Shown: positions 1 through 8,440, numbered from the stretch's first letter. The stretch is 64,000 nucleotides of DNA from Acidovorax soli (GCF_014207955.1 NZ_JACHLK010000001.1:434001-498000), one strand, 5' to 3'. The notes: generated by a model not told the origin, from the letters alone. Program-made: numbers and translations.

Positions 1-32
1 GGGTTTTTTGGTGACCATGGTGAATTGATTGC

Positions 33-299
33 TTATTTTTGGAGAGAGTCGAGAGGGGCCGCAGCACCCGCGCGGCCAGGCAGTCTGCGCCGCCGGGCAA
101 ACCGCAGGCCTATGCCCAGCACCAGGGCCGCCAATACGGCTGCCAGGAACAGTTTGCCCAGGATCACGGCCAGGGGAACTCCCGCCAGGCTTGCCACACC
201 GGCCAGCAGTTCCAGCATCCCGCCCAGCTCGTAGCCCAGCCGCTGGGCCCAGGACTGGCGGGGCGCAGCGGAAGAGGCGTTGGAAAACCAGGACATCAT
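33..299 (-). CDS. small hypothetical membrane protein
   Basis: This 88-residue protein is not a family I recognise. It has an N-terminal soluble stretch of about 30 residues, then two hydrophobic segments (about residues 28-46 and 46-65), followed by an Arg-rich patch RRRR typical of a cytoplasmic anchor. It is probably an inner-membrane protein. The ATG overlaps the stop of the upstream cupin gene by four bases (ATGA), which implies translational coupling and supports this start. It is the last visible gene of the mnmG-parA cluster before the window edge. Function is unknown. Confidence 0.6.
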   Translation of the reverse strand: MMSWFSNASSAAPRQSWAQRLGYELGGMLELLAGVASLAGVPLAVILGKLFLAAVLAALVLGIGLRFARRRRLPGRAGAAAPLDSLQK

Positions 300-592
300 T
301 GGTCGATGATCACCAGCGTGCCATGGCTGCCCGGCGCCACCGCATGGGGCACGCCCGCGGGCACGATGAAGACTTCGCCAGCCTGCACCTCGGTGACGGT
401 TCCCTGCAGGTCCAGGCGCATGCAGCCCTCGACCACGATCAGGGCCTCGTCGAAGTCGTGCGACTCGTCGGGGTAGGCGCCGTCGTCCATGCGCAGCACC
501 TTGACGTTGGCATTGGCGGCCCGGCCGACGACGCGGGACGACCAGGCTTTGGGAAACGTGCGTGCCGTCTCCAGGAGATTGGTTTTGGACAT
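296..592 (-). CDS. cupin-domain protein
   Basis: This 98-residue protein is a single small cupin barrel. Motif 1 is seen around EALIVVEGCMRLDL and motif 2 around VFIVPAGVPHAV, with His and Glu residues in positions that usually bind a metal. Small cupins of this size are mostly of unknown function, so no substrate is assigned. It starts 12 bases after the hydrolase stop and overlaps the next small membrane gene by four bases, so it is likely co-transcribed with the parA-side cluster. Confidence 0.75.
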   Translation of the reverse strand: MSKTNLLETARTFPKAWSSRVVGRAANANVKVLRMDDGAYPDESHDFDEALIVVEGCMRLDLQGTVTEVQAGEVFIVPAGVPHAVAPGSHGTLVIIDQ

Positions 593-604
593 GGCAGCCG
601 CCGG

Positions 605-1177
605 TCAGGAAAGGGAGGGAGTCGATGCTGCCGCCGGCGCACGCAGGCCGGCCAGCAGGGCCAGGCCTTCGGGCCAGTCCGCCAGGCCGGATTCGGCATT
701 GATGTGGCCGCGTGCACCGTAGTCAATGAAGCGTGCCCCCCAGGCGCTGGCCATGGCCTCGGCGCGCTCGAAGCTGCAGTAGGGGTCGTTGCGGCTGCCC
801 ACCAGCACGGCAGGGAACGGCAGCGGCTGGCGCGCAATGGGCGACCAGCCGGGCAGGTAGCCTGCGATGTCCTCACGCTCCACATCGCCCGGTGCCACGA
901 GCAGCGCGCCCTTCACGCGGTGCGTGTTGGATGAATGCGCGGCCCACCAGGCCGTGAGGATGCAGCCCAGGCTGTGCGCCACCAGCACCACGGAGCCCGG
1001 GGCATCGACGATGGTCTCTTCCAGCCGCGCGGTCCAGTCGCCGCGCAGCGGGCGCATCCAGTCGTGCTGCTCCACGCGGTGAAAGCCGTGCAGCGCCTCC
1101 CAGCGGCTCTGCCAGTGTTCGGGGCCGGAGCTCTGCCAGCCAGGCAGCACCAGCACGGTGTCGGGGGATGGACTCAT
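605..1177 (-). CDS. RBBP9/YdeN-family alpha/beta hydrolase
   Basis: This 190-residue protein is a small serine hydrolase. The N-terminal LVLPGW motif, the nucleophile elbow AHSLG (Ser69), the acidic loop GSRNDPYC and the C-terminal GHIN histidine match the RBBP9/YdeN family. Substrates of the family are poorly defined. The ATG at 1177 gives the family's usual N-terminus; the same frame stays open upstream across parA, but that is a shadow. It follows parA by 35 bases on the same strand. Confidence 0.85.
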   Translation of the reverse strand: MSPSPDTVLVLPGWQSSGPEHWQSRWEALHGFHRVEQHDWMRPLRGDWTARLEETIVDAPGSVVLVAHSLGCILTAWWAAHSSNTHRVKGALLVAPGDVEREDIAGYLPGWSPIARQPLPFPAVLVGSRNDPYCSFERAEAMASAWGARFIDYGARGHINAESGLADWPEGLALLAGLRAPAAASTPSLS

Positions 1178-1212
1178 ACTATGAATTTGATAGCAATCGG
1201 TGCCCTGCGCGG

Positions 1213-2013
1213 TCAGACCACGGCGGGCTTGCGGCCCAGTGCCTTCATGGTCTGCACGCGCTCGACCATCTCCTGGGCGAACTCGATGAAGGCCTGGCTG
1301 CCCTTGGCCAGCGGGTCGAACACCACGCCGGGCAGGCCGTAGCTCGGGGCCTCGGCCAGGCGCACGTTGCGCGGGATCACGGTGTTGAACACCTTGTCGC
1401 CGAAATGGTCCTTGAGCTGTTCGCTCACCTGTTGCTGCAGGGTGATGCGCGGATCGAACATCACGCGCAAGAGGCCGATGATCTGCAGGTCGGGGTTGAG
1501 GTTGGCGTGCACCTGCTTGATGGTGTTGACCAGGTCGGTCAGGCCTTCGAGCGCGAAGTACTCGCACTGCATGGGCACGATCACGCCATGCGCCGAGCAC
1601 AGGCCGTTGAGGGTGAGCATGGACAGCGAGGGCGGGCAGTCGATGAGCACGAAGTCGTAGTCCGCATCGGCCGCGGCGAGCGCGGCCTTGAGGCGCTTTT
1701 CGCGGTGCTCCAGCGTCACCAGTTCCACCTCGGCGCCGGCCAGCTCGCGGTTGGCGCCCAGCACATGGAAGCCGCAGTTCTCGCTCAGCACCGCTGCTTC
1801 GCGCACCGAGGCCGATTCGAGCAGCACGTCGTACACCGTGAGGTCGAGCTTGCGCTTGTCCAGATTCGAGCCCATGGTGGCATTGCCCTGCGGGTCCAGG
1901 TCGACCATGAGCACGCGCTGGCCGATCTTGGCCAGGCCGGCGGCGAGGTTGACGGTGGTGGTGGTCTTGCCGACGCCGCCCTTCTGGTTGGCAATGCAAA
2001 AGATCTGGGCCAT
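1213..2013 (-). CDS. parA: chromosome-partitioning ATPase ParA (Soj)
   Basis: This 266-residue protein is a deviant Walker-type P-loop ATPase that works with ParB and parS sites to segregate the replication origin. The deviant Walker A motif KGGVGKTT (residues 11-18, signature Lys11 and catalytic Lys16), the A' motif MVDLDPQGNAT and the Walker B stretch DFVLIDCPPSL are all visible. Length and the absence of an N-terminal HTH indicate the chromosomal type rather than plasmid type Ia. It lies downstream of mnmG and rsmG, the usual origin-side neighbours, with five parS-like sites within 5 kb. parB is not in the window and may lie beyond the left edge. Confidence 0.95.
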   Translation of the reverse strand: MAQIFCIANQKGGVGKTTTTVNLAAGLAKIGQRVLMVDLDPQGNATMGSNLDKRKLDLTVYDVLLESASVREAAVLSENCGFHVLGANRELAGAEVELVTLEHREKRLKAALAAADADYDFVLIDCPPSLSMLTLNGLCSAHGVIVPMQCEYFALEGLTDLVNTIKQVHANLNPDLQIIGLLRVMFDPRITLQQQVSEQLKDHFGDKVFNTVIPRNVRLAEAPSYGLPGVVFDPLAKGSQAFIEFAQEMVERVQTMKALGRKPAVV

Positions 2014-2029
2014 GGGGTGGGAGCCTCGT

Positions 2030-2644
2030 TTACTTCGAAATGGCCAGCTTGATGCCGAAGCCGATCAGGAACACGCCGGCGACTTTTTCGAGCACGCGGC
2101 CGATGGTGGGGTTGGCACGCATGCGCTCTGCCAGGTGGTGGGTGAGCAGCACGGCGATGAGGCCGTAGGCAAAGGTCAGGGCCGCCACGGTCGCTGCCAT
2201 GACGCCGAAGGTCAGCAGGCCCTGGTGGCGCGCCGGATCGACAAACAGCGGAAAGAAGGCCATGTAGAACACGATGGCCTTGGGGTTGAGCAGCGTGATC
2301 AGGCCAGCCTGCTTGAAGTAGTGGCGCGGCTCGATGTTCAGGATGGGCTGGGCTCCGGGCTTGGCCGTGAGCATCTTGAAGCCCAGCCAGGCCAGGTAGG
2401 CGGCGCCGAGCCACTGCACGGCATGGAAAGCCGCCGGGTAAGTGGACAGCAGGGCGGCCACGCCGGCCACCGCCGCCCACATCAGCACCTGGTCACCGGC
2501 GATCACGCCCAGGGTGGCCGCCAGGCCGCCACGGATGCCGCCCTTGCTGGTGGAGGTGATGAGCGCCAGGTTGCCCGGACCGGGAATCGCCAGGAACAAG
2601 ACGATGGCAGCCACGAAGGCGCCGTAATCTGCAATGCCAAACAT
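2030..2644 (-). CDS. LysE/RhtB-family amino-acid exporter
   Basis: This 204-residue inner-membrane protein has the LysE/RhtB fold of about six hydrophobic segments. The family signature is clear near the N-terminus (FLAIPGPGNLALI) and in LNPKAIVFYMAFFPLF at mid-length. Members export amino acids or homoserine lactones; the substrate here cannot be told. The ATG at 2644 places the first membrane segment about ten residues in, as usual for the family. It sits between rsmG and parA on the same strand, 16 bases before parA. Confidence 0.88.
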   Translation of the reverse strand: MFGIADYGAFVAAIVLFLAIPGPGNLALITSTSKGGIRGGLAATLGVIAGDQVLMWAAVAGVAALLSTYPAAFHAVQWLGAAYLAWLGFKMLTAKPGAQPILNIEPRHYFKQAGLITLLNPKAIVFYMAFFPLFVDPARHQGLLTFGVMAATVAALTFAYGLIAVLLTHHLAERMRANPTIGRVLEKVAGVFLIGFGIKLAISK

Positions 2645-2744
2645 GAGAATCCCCTGGGGAAGAGCCCGCCGCAAATCCGGCCGGTGAGCGGGGAAGTTTA
2701 AGCGACCCGCCGCTGCGGGATCGGCTTTTTTGCCGCAGCGTTGC

Positions 2745-3422
2745 TTAGGCGGTCCGCATCCAGACGATGCAACGCTCCGCGTCGAGCCCCGGCACCACCA
2801 ATGGTTCCACGTGAAACACCTGCACGCTGGCCGGCAGGGCCGCGATTTCCTCGGCCGGGTGCTTGCCCTTCATGGCCAGCCACACGCTCTGCGGGCCCAG
2901 GGCCTGGCGCGACCAGGTGGTGAAATCCACCAACGAGGCGAAGGCGCGGCTGGTCACCACATCGAAGGGCCCGTCCAGGTTTTCGACCCGGGCATGCACG
3001 CCGCGCAGGTTCGGCAACTTGAGCGATACCGCCACCTGCTGGATGAAGGCGGCCTTCTTGGCCACCGTGTCCACGCAGCTCACGTCGACCTCGGGGCAGC
3101 AGATGGCGATCACCACGCCGGGCAGGCCGGCACCGGCCCCCACGTCCAGCAGCCGGGCGCCCTGCCCTGCTGGCAGACTTGCCTGGGCAAGAGCACGGCG
3201 CAGCGGGGGAATCGCCGCCAGGCTGTCGAGCAGATGGTGGGTGAGCATCTCCTTGGGATCGCGCACGGCCGTGAGGTTGTAGACCTTGGTCCATTTCTGG
3301 ATCAGGTCCAGGTAGCACAGCAAGGCATCGGCCTGGGCATCAGTGAGTGCCACGCCCAGTTGCTCCGCGGCAGAGAGCAGCGTGGGGCGAAACGCCTGCG
3401 TGGTGGCGGAGGGAGTGTTCAT
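2745..3422 (-). CDS. rsmG: 16S rRNA (guanine-N7)-methyltransferase RsmG (GidB)
   Basis: This 225-residue SAM-dependent enzyme methylates N7 of G527 in 16S rRNA. The SAM-binding motif LLDVGAGAGLPGVV, the upstream signature KVYNLTAV and the MLTHHLLDSLA segment are diagnostic. The ATG at 3422 is chosen because the in-frame extension upstream runs through a parS palindrome and is not conserved-looking. Near its 3' end the gene carries a parS-like site (2803-2818). It belongs to the classical mnmG-rsmG-parA group. Confidence 0.95.
   Translation of the reverse strand: MNTPSATTQAFRPTLLSAAEQLGVALTDAQADALLCYLDLIQKWTKVYNLTAVRDPKEMLTHHLLDSLAAIPPLRRALAQASLPAGQGARLLDVGAGAGLPGVVIAICCPEVDVSCVDTVAKKAAFIQQVAVSLKLPNLRGVHARVENLDGPFDVVTSRAFASLVDFTTWSRQALGPQSVWLAMKGKHPAEEIAALPASVQVFHVEPLVVPGLDAERCIVWMRTA
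2803..2818. other. parS: parS-like ParB-binding site, imperfect
   Basis: The 16-mer GGTTCCACGTGAAACA matches the canonical parS consensus TGTTTCACGTGAAACA at 14 of 16 positions; one half-site is perfect. It lies inside the rsmG coding sequence. It is the weakest of five such sites between 2.8 and 6.9 kb. Confidence 0.75.
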
Positions 3423-3461
3423 GGGTATCGCATTTCCATTGTTCGGTGGGCAGACTGCCAT

Positions 3462-3477
3462 GGTTCCACGTGGAACC
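3462..3477. other. parS: parS-like ParB-binding site, perfect palindrome
   Basis: The 16-mer GGTTCCACGTGGAACC is a perfect palindrome and extends to 22 bp (3459-3480) when the flanking CAT/ATG is included. This TTCCACGTGGAA variant of the parS core is known from Pseudomonas-type chromosomes. It is the only one of the five sites lying between genes (rsmG and the unknown gene upstream of it). Confidence 0.88.
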
Positions 3478-3491
3478 ATGACGGGGCAGTG

Positions 3492-4253
3492 TCAGGAGCC
3501 GCTGCTGTTCCAGCAATTGGCCGGCTGGTCCTGGGTCTGTACCCAGTAGCGGGTGCCCTGGCCCAGGGTGGTGTTGGTGGTGCGCAGGCCCGCGATGCTG
3601 CCACTGTCCAGGCCGTCTTTCACATCGGCCATGCGCCAGCCGCTGCCCAGTTCCTTTTCGCAACGCGCCGATGCCAGAGCGGAAGAGGTCAGGATGGCGC
3701 CCATCACAGGCTGCGTGGGTGCAAGCTGCCCACCGGTCCAGCCGGCGTAGGTGCCGTCGGCGCCACCCACGGGTTTGGCCGCCGTGCCCGGCTGGATGCA
3801 GAGCACTGGCAGGACCACACGGCACGAAGTATCGCCCTGCTGGTGGTTGCAGGGATGGTCGTCTTTCAGCGGACGGTCCGTTGCACGGGGCTCGCCCGCG
3901 CAACCCAGGCGGGCCACCTCGGCGGGCAGTTTGGCATCGTCTGCCAGCAGTGCGAAGGTCAGTCCATGGCCCATGCCGCCTGTCACTGCCGGTGCGCTGG
4001 CCTGTGCCGCGGCGGGCGCCATCGCCTTGGCAGCCGGAGACTTGGCCACCGGTGCCGGGCTTTCCTTGCGTGCCTGGCCTTCGGTGCGCTTGTCCCGCTC
4101 GTGCTTCATCCACAGGGGAATGCCCAGCAACAACAGCAGCACGGCCACCACCGCCACGGTGCGCACCATCAGCAACTCGCCACGCTGGCGATCCCTGCGG
4201 GCCGCCCTGCCCCGTCGGCCTGCGGCCACTTCAGTGCGCGGGCGCTTCGGCAT
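3492..4253 (-). CDS. hypothetical protein with N-terminal membrane anchor
   Basis: I do not recognise this 253-residue protein. It starts with a basic stretch, then a single hydrophobic segment (about residues 31-43, [12 protein letters not shown]) and an Ala/Pro-rich linker, so it is probably anchored in the inner membrane with a periplasmic domain. The C-terminal half contains several Cys residues that could form disulfides, and ends with Trp/Tyr-rich sequence. The start overlaps the mnmG stop by 23 bases. A GTG four codons upstream is an alternative start. It sits in the otherwise conserved mnmG-rsmG interval. Confidence 0.65.
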   Translation of the reverse strand: MPKRPRTEVAAGRRGRAARRDRQRGELLMVRTVAVVAVLLLLLGIPLWMKHERDKRTEGQARKESPAPVAKSPAAKAMAPAAAQASAPAVTGGMGHGLTFALLADDAKLPAEVARLGCAGEPRATDRPLKDDHPCNHQQGDTSCRVVLPVLCIQPGTAAKPVGGADGTYAGWTGGQLAPTQPVMGAILTSSALASARCEKELGSGWRMADVKDGLDSGSIAGLRTTNTTLGQGTRYWVQTQDQPANCWNSSGS

Positions 4254-6204
4254 GGGCGCGGGCACCGGGGATGGAACGGAAGGCGCCCTTCTTCAGGTGC
4301 ACCATGAGCAGGGAGATCGTTGCGGGCGTGATGCCCGAGATGCGCGAGGCCAGGCCCAGGGTCTCGGGCCGGTGGCGGCTCAGGATCTGACGCGCCTCGA
4401 TGGACAGTGCCGCCACCTGCATGTAGTCCAGGTCCTCGGGCAGCTTGAGGTTTTCGTAGTGGGCGGCGCGCTCCACCTCGTCCTTCTGCCGGTCGATGTA
4501 GCCCGAATACTTGGCCGCGATCTCCAGCTGCTCGACCACGGACTCGGCCAGGTCGCCCAGGGTTTCACGTGAAACCTCGGCCGAGGCGTACTTGCCGCCA
4601 TCCATGCCGACCAGGGATGCATAGGCCACGTCGGGCCGGCGCAGCAGCTCGAACAGGTTGTACTCGTGCTCGATGCTCTTGCCCAGCACACGCTCGGATT
4701 CGCTCGCAGGCAGGTTGCGCGGGTTCACCCAGGTGGCCTTGAGGCGTTCTGTTTCACGTGAAACCGCATCGCGCTTGCGGCTGAAGGCATCCCAGCGCGC
4801 GTCGTCCACCAGGCCCATCTGGCGGCCCATTTCGGTCAGGCGCAGGTCGGCATTGTCTTCGCGCAGCTGCAGGCGGAACTCGGCCCGGCTGGTGAACATG
4901 CGGTAGGGCTCGTTCACGCCCTTGGTGATCAAATCGTCCACCAGCACACCCAGGTAGGCTTCGCCGCGCGCGGGCAGCCAGGGTGCATCGCCCCGGCACT
5001 GCAGCGCGGCATTGATACCAGCGAACAGGCCCTGGGCTGCAGCCTCTTCGTAGCCCGTGGTGCCATTGATCTGGCCGGCGAAGAACAGGCCCTCGATCTG
5101 GCGCGTCTCGAAGCTGCTCTTGAGCGAGCGCGGGTCGAAGTAGTCGTATTCGATGGCGTAGCCGGGGCGCAGGATGTGCGCATTCTCCAGCCCTGGCATG
5201 CTGCGCACCAGCGCGTACTGGATGTCAAACGGCAGGCTGGTGCTGATGCCGTTGGGGTAGAACTCGTGCGTGGTCAGGCCTTCGGGCTCCAGGAAGATCT
5301 GGTGGCTGTCCTTGTCGGCAAAGCGGTTGATCTTGTCTTCCACGCTCGGGCAGTAGCGCGGGCCCACGCCCTCGATCTTGCCCGTGAACATGGGGCTGCG
5401 GTCGAAGCCGCTGCGGATGATGTCGTGCGTGCGCTCGTTGGTGTGCGTGACCCAGCAGGGCATCTGCTGCGGGTGCATGGCCGCATTGCCCATGAAGCTG
5501 AACACGGGCACCGCCCCTTCGTTCACGCCGCCGGGCATGCCGTCGCCGGGCTGCTCGGTGCACTTGGAGAAATCGATGCTGCGCCCGTCCAGGCGCGGCG
5601 GTGTGCCGGTCTTGAGGCGGCCCTGGGGCAGCTTGAGCTCCTTGAGGCGTGCCGACAGCGACACGGCCGGCGGGTCCCCTGCCCGACCGGCGGAGTAGTT
5701 GTTCAGGCCCACATGGATCTTGCCGTCCAGGAAGGTGCCCGCCGTAAGCACCACGGTGCGCGAACGGAAGCGGATGCCGACCTGCGTGACGGCGCCCACC
5801 ACGCGGTCGCCCTCCACCATCAGGTCGTCCACCGCCTGCTGGAACAGCCACAGGTTGGGCTGGTTCTCGAGCATGCGGCGGATGGCGGCCTTGTACAGAA
5901 TGCGGTCGGCCTGGGCGCGCGTGGCCCGCACGGCCGGGCCCTTGGAGCTGTTGAGGATGCGGAACTGGATGCCACCCTCGTCCGTCGCCAGCGCCATGGC
6001 ACCGCCCAGCGCATCGACCTCCTTGACCAGGTGGCCCTTGCCGATGCCGCCGATGCTGGGGTTGCAGCTCATCTGCCCCAGCGTCTCGATGTTGTGCGTG
6101 AGCAGCAGCGTCTTGCTGCCCATGCGGGCAGCGGCCAGCGCGGCCTCGGTGCCGGCATGGCCTCCGCCGACGACGATCACATCAAATTCCTGGGGGTACA
6201 ACAT
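4231..6204 (-). CDS. mnmG: tRNA uridine-5-carboxymethylaminomethyl modification enzyme MnmG (GidA)
   Basis: This 657-residue FAD enzyme works with MnmE to modify the wobble uridine of certain tRNAs. The N-terminal FAD dinucleotide motif [19 protein letters not shown] and the signature [20 protein letters not shown] are intact, and the length fits the family with a slightly long C-terminus. The ATG at 6204 gives the standard start [15 protein letters not shown]. Two parS-like palindromes lie inside the coding region (4561-4576 and 4750-4765), so the codons there serve two roles. It heads the minus-strand origin-side cluster. Confidence 0.97.
   Translation of the reverse strand: MLYPQEFDVIVVGGGHAGTEAALAAARMGSKTLLLTHNIETLGQMSCNPSIGGIGKGHLVKEVDALGGAMALATDEGGIQFRILNSSKGPAVRATRAQADRILYKAAIRRMLENQPNLWLFQQAVDDLMVEGDRVVGAVTQVGIRFRSRTVVLTAGTFLDGKIHVGLNNYSAGRAGDPPAVSLSARLKELKLPQGRLKTGTPPRLDGRSIDFSKCTEQPGDGMPGGVNEGAVPVFSFMGNAAMHPQQMPCWVTHTNERTHDIIRSGFDRSPMFTGKIEGVGPRYCPSVEDKINRFADKDSHQIFLEPEGLTTHEFYPNGISTSLPFDIQYALVRSMPGLENAHILRPGYAIEYDYFDPRSLKSSFETRQIEGLFFAGQINGTTGYEEAAAQGLFAGINAALQCRGDAPWLPARGEAYLGVLVDDLITKGVNEPYRMFTSRAEFRLQLREDNADLRLTEMGRQMGLVDDARWDAFSRKRDAVSRETERLKATWVNPRNLPASESERVLGKSIEHEYNLFELLRRPDVAYASLVGMDGGKYASAEVSRETLGDLAESVVEQLEIAAKYSGYIDRQKDEVERAAHYENLKLPEDLDYMQVAALSIEARQILSRHRPETLGLASRISGITPATISLLMVHLKKGAFRSIPGARAHAEAPAH
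4561..4576. other. parS: parS-like ParB-binding site, perfect palindrome within mnmG
   Basis: GGTTTCACGTGAAACC is a perfect 16-bp palindrome containing the core GTTTCACGTGAAAC of canonical parS; only the outermost bases differ from TGTTTCACGTGAAACA. It is embedded in mnmG. Confidence 0.92.
4750..4765. other. parS: parS-like ParB-binding site within mnmG
   Basis: TGTTTCACGTGAAACC matches canonical parS at 15 of 16 positions. It lies 189 bp from the preceding site, also inside mnmG. Confidence 0.93.
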
Positions 6205-6394
6205 GGGAGCGCTCCGGGGCCTGTCGGGCCCGATAATCAAAAGTCCCGGTACGACGCCTTGGCGGCAGCCCCTGCCTGGGCGCACCATGCATACCGGCCC
6301 CGCCCGGGCGCATGGGCGCAACCCTGCACCCTGCCCCGGCGGGCAACCCGGGATTTTCCCACTTTGCGCCCACCGTGTCTGCCCACAGCCCTCT
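6205..6394. promoter_or_regulatory. mnmG upstream region
   Basis: This 190-bp stretch between the mnmG start and the cruciform repeat should contain the promoter for the mnmG-led cluster. I do not see a convincing -35/-10 pair or an operator in it. Confidence 0.35.
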
Positions 6395-6666
6395 CAGAGC
6401 CTGTTTTCGATTTATCCGGGGCCGCGTTGGGGCGCAATCGGGATGAGTGGATGCTTCGGGTGCGCCGCATGGGCTCGTGCCCATGCAAGCAGCCGGGGCG
6501 TCCAATCGCCCGATTTCGCCCCAACCCTTCGGGCAAGTGCTTTGCCGGGCGGTCTGCGGCGTTGCGGCGCTTGCCGATAGCACAAGCTATCGGCTGCACC
6601 CCGCGCCTTGCATTCCATCCCGGCAAAGCTCTTGCGCGGCCCCGGATAAATCGAAAACAGGCTCTG
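6395..6666. repeat. 272-bp repeat-like element with 32-bp terminal inverted repeats
   Basis: The ends 6395-6426 and 6635-6666 are perfect 32-bp inverted repeats. Inside are two further inverted-repeat domains. In the left one, 6427-6442 pairs with 6509-6524 (15 of 16) around a GCATGGGC hairpin at 6467-6486. In the right one, 6540-6549 pairs with 6619-6628 around a GCCGATAGC hairpin at 6573-6594. The whole could fold as a three-way cruciform. There is no transposase gene and no obvious target-site duplication. It resembles a MITE or large REP-type repeat; other copies would have to be sought in the genome. It directly abuts the start region of the Crp-like gene. Confidence 0.8.
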
Positions 6667-6687
6667 GGTCGCTTTCTCACCGGACTG

Positions 6688-7242
6688 GTGGGCGATCCGC
6701 CTGTACCGGTGGCGTCCTGGTGGGCCAGCGCCCAACCGGTCGACCTTGCCAAGGGCCAGCCCCTGCTGCGCGCGGGAGACCCCTGGCGCCACCTGTGGTG
6801 GGTGGAGCGCGGCGCCCTGCGCCTGTACCTGGTGGACCGCGACGGAGCGGAGGCCAACAAGAACTTCTTTCTCGACGGTGCCCTGTGCTGGCCCATCACC
6901 CCGAGCCTGCGGCAGCAGCCCGCGATGTTCCACGTGGAACCATTGGAAGACAGCCGGGTGTGGGCGCTGCCCCTGCCTGCTCCGGGCGTGGCAGCACCCA
7001 CCGATGGCTGGGCACCCTGGGCTGCACTCGAACACCGGGTACTGTGCGCCCTGCTCGATGGCAAGATGCAGCGCGAGCAGGAGTTCCTGCAGCTGAGTGC
7101 GCGCGAGCGCTACACCCGGTTGCTGGCCCAACACCCGGACTGGCCGGAGCGCATTGCGCTGCGGCACCTGGCGTCCTACCTGGGCGTCACCGATGTCACG
7201 CTGTCGCGCGTGCGCAGCGAGATGGGTCTTATCAAAGGTTAA
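6688..7242 (+). CDS. Crp/Fnr-family transcriptional regulator, start uncertain
   Basis: This protein of about 184 residues has a cNMP-binding-like beta-roll (about residues 20-110) and a C-terminal winged helix with the recognition segment YLGVTDVTLSRVRSEMG. There is no in-frame ATG before the middle of the domain. The frame is open backwards into the right terminal repeat of the adjacent 272-bp element, so the original start may have been lost or replaced. I place the start at GTG 6688; GTG 6709 is an alternative. The family usually has about 220 residues, so a few N-terminal residues may be missing. A parS-like site lies inside the gene. Confidence 0.7.
   Translation: MGDPPVPVASWWASAQPVDLAKGQPLLRAGDPWRHLWWVERGALRLYLVDRDGAEANKNFFLDGALCWPITPSLRQQPAMFHVEPLEDSRVWALPLPAPGVAAPTDGWAPWAALEHRVLCALLDGKMQREQEFLQLSARERYTRLLAQHPDWPERIALRHLASYLGVTDVTLSRVRSEMGLIKG
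6926..6941. other. parS: parS-like ParB-binding site within the Crp-like gene
   Basis: TGTTCCACGTGGAACC is a near-perfect palindrome of the TTCCACGTGGAA class. It is the outermost of the five sites, 4.1 kb from the first. Confidence 0.88.
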
Positions 7243-7276
7243 GGCGCCAGGCCTTCCCCGCGGGCACAGTGGGCAC

Positions 7277-7777
7277 ATGCCTGCCCTCGCCATCGCCCCC
7301 CATTTTCTCGCCGTCGTCTGGCTCGGTCTCCTGGCCGGCTTCTTCGGCACCTACAGCGGCAATGTGAATCTCGCCATGCTGCAAATGGACGGGCCCACCT
7401 ATGCCACCGTGCAGTCCGCCCTGAACCGCAATGTGCGCCATGCCCTGTTCTTCGCCCTGTTCTTCGGCCCCCCGCTGTGGGGCGCGCTGGCCCTGGCCAC
7501 CGACTGGGCCCGGCGCCGCGAGGGCTGGTGGCCCATCCTGGCCACGGTGATGCTGGCCTACGCACTGGGCATCATCGTCTTCACCCAGCAGGTGAACCTG
7601 CCGCTCAATGCCGCCACCGAGGCCTGGGATCCGAGAGCCCTGCCGCAGGACTGGGCCCAGGTGCGCGCGCAGTGGAATGCCGCCAACCTCTGGCGCGCCC
7701 TGCTCAGCCTGGCGGCCTTTGTGCTGGCCCTGGCCACGCTGGTGTGGCGGCTGGCGCCATCGCGCACGCCGAGATAG
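7277..7777 (+). CDS. DUF1772-like membrane protein
   Basis: This 166-residue protein has four hydrophobic segments (near residues 5-25, 54-72, 84-105 and 138-155) and a middle stretch QVNLPLNAAT..WD, with polar residues between segments 3 and 4 as in DUF1772/anthrone-oxygenase-like proteins. It is probably an inner-membrane protein of unknown role. The ATG at 7277 puts the first membrane helix at the N-terminus. It lies 34 bases after the Crp-like gene. Confidence 0.7.
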   Translation: MPALAIAPHFLAVVWLGLLAGFFGTYSGNVNLAMLQMDGPTYATVQSALNRNVRHALFFALFFGPPLWGALALATDWARRREGWWPILATVMLAYALGIIVFTQQVNLPLNAATEAWDPRALPQDWAQVRAQWNAANLWRALLSLAAFVLALATLVWRLAPSRTPR

Positions 7778-7826
7778 CCCGCGCTTGCAGGAATCCTGCC
7801 CGGTGCCTGTGCTCCAATGCAGCACC

Positions 7827-8414
7827 ATGCACAAGAATTCCCTCCTCGTCTTCGCCGGCAGCACGCGCCAGCAGTCCTTCAACCGCCGCCTGGCCCACGC
7901 GACCGCCGCCATCGCCCGCGATGCCGGGGCCGAGGTCACGCTGCTGGAGCTGTCGGACTACGACATCCCCATGTACAACGCCGACCTCGAAGCCCAGGGC
8001 ACGCCGGCCGACGTGGTGCGCCTCAAGCAGGTGCTGTGGGAGCATCCGGCCTGGATCATCTGCTCGCCCGAGTACAACGGCAGCTACACCGCCCTGCTCA
8101 AGAACACCATCGACTGGGCCTCCAGCCCCGTGAGCGGCAACCCCGACTGGCAGGACGGCAGCAAGTCCTTCCGCGGCAAGGTGGTCGGCATGCTCAGCGC
8201 CTCCAACGGCGGCCTGGGCGGCCTGCGCTCGCAAAGCCACCTGGCACCGCTCTTGGTCAACCTCGAATGCTGGCTCGCGCCCAAGGCCTTCGCGCTGGGC
8301 CAGGCCAGCACGGCGTTCGACGAAGCCGGCGCCCTGGTGCAGCCGGTGCACAACGAGCGGGTGCGCGCGGTGGTCGACCAGGTGCTCTGGGCCTCGGCCC
8401 GTTTGAATGCCTGA
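7827..8414 (+). CDS. NADPH-dependent FMN reductase-family protein
   Basis: This 195-residue protein is a flavodoxin-fold FMN reductase. The phosphate loop FAGSTRQQSFNRRLA at the N-terminus and the segment SPEYNGSYTALLKNTIDW at mid-length are the family signatures. Such cytosolic enzymes reduce quinones, azo dyes or chromate with NAD(P)H; the physiological substrate cannot be read from sequence. A second conserved segment, LSASNGGLGGLRSQ, fits the flavin-contacting loop. It is 49 bases after the DUF1772-like gene on the same strand. Confidence 0.88.
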   Translation: MHKNSLLVFAGSTRQQSFNRRLAHATAAIARDAGAEVTLLELSDYDIPMYNADLEAQGTPADVVRLKQVLWEHPAWIICSPEYNGSYTALLKNTIDWASSPVSGNPDWQDGSKSFRGKVVGMLSASNGGLGGLRSQSHLAPLLVNLECWLAPKAFALGQASTAFDEAGALVQPVHNERVRAVVDQVLWASARLNA

Positions 8415-8440
8415 TTTAGCTATTGAATAGATAGCAAACC

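Noticed and set aside
25-934. Long plus-strand frames opposite the cupin, hydrolase and small membrane genes
   Set aside because: These are antisense frames kept open by high GC. Their translations are Arg/Ala/Gly/His-rich and match no family, while the minus-strand products are recognisable proteins.
6395-6666. The 272-bp element as an insertion sequence
   Set aside because: It has no transposase frame and no clear target-site duplication, so at most it is a non-autonomous repeat.
5176-7242. A 688-residue plus-strand protein ending in the Crp-like domain
   Set aside because: The part before about 6660 is antisense to mnmG and then repeat DNA. Only the last 184 or so residues are a recognisable domain.
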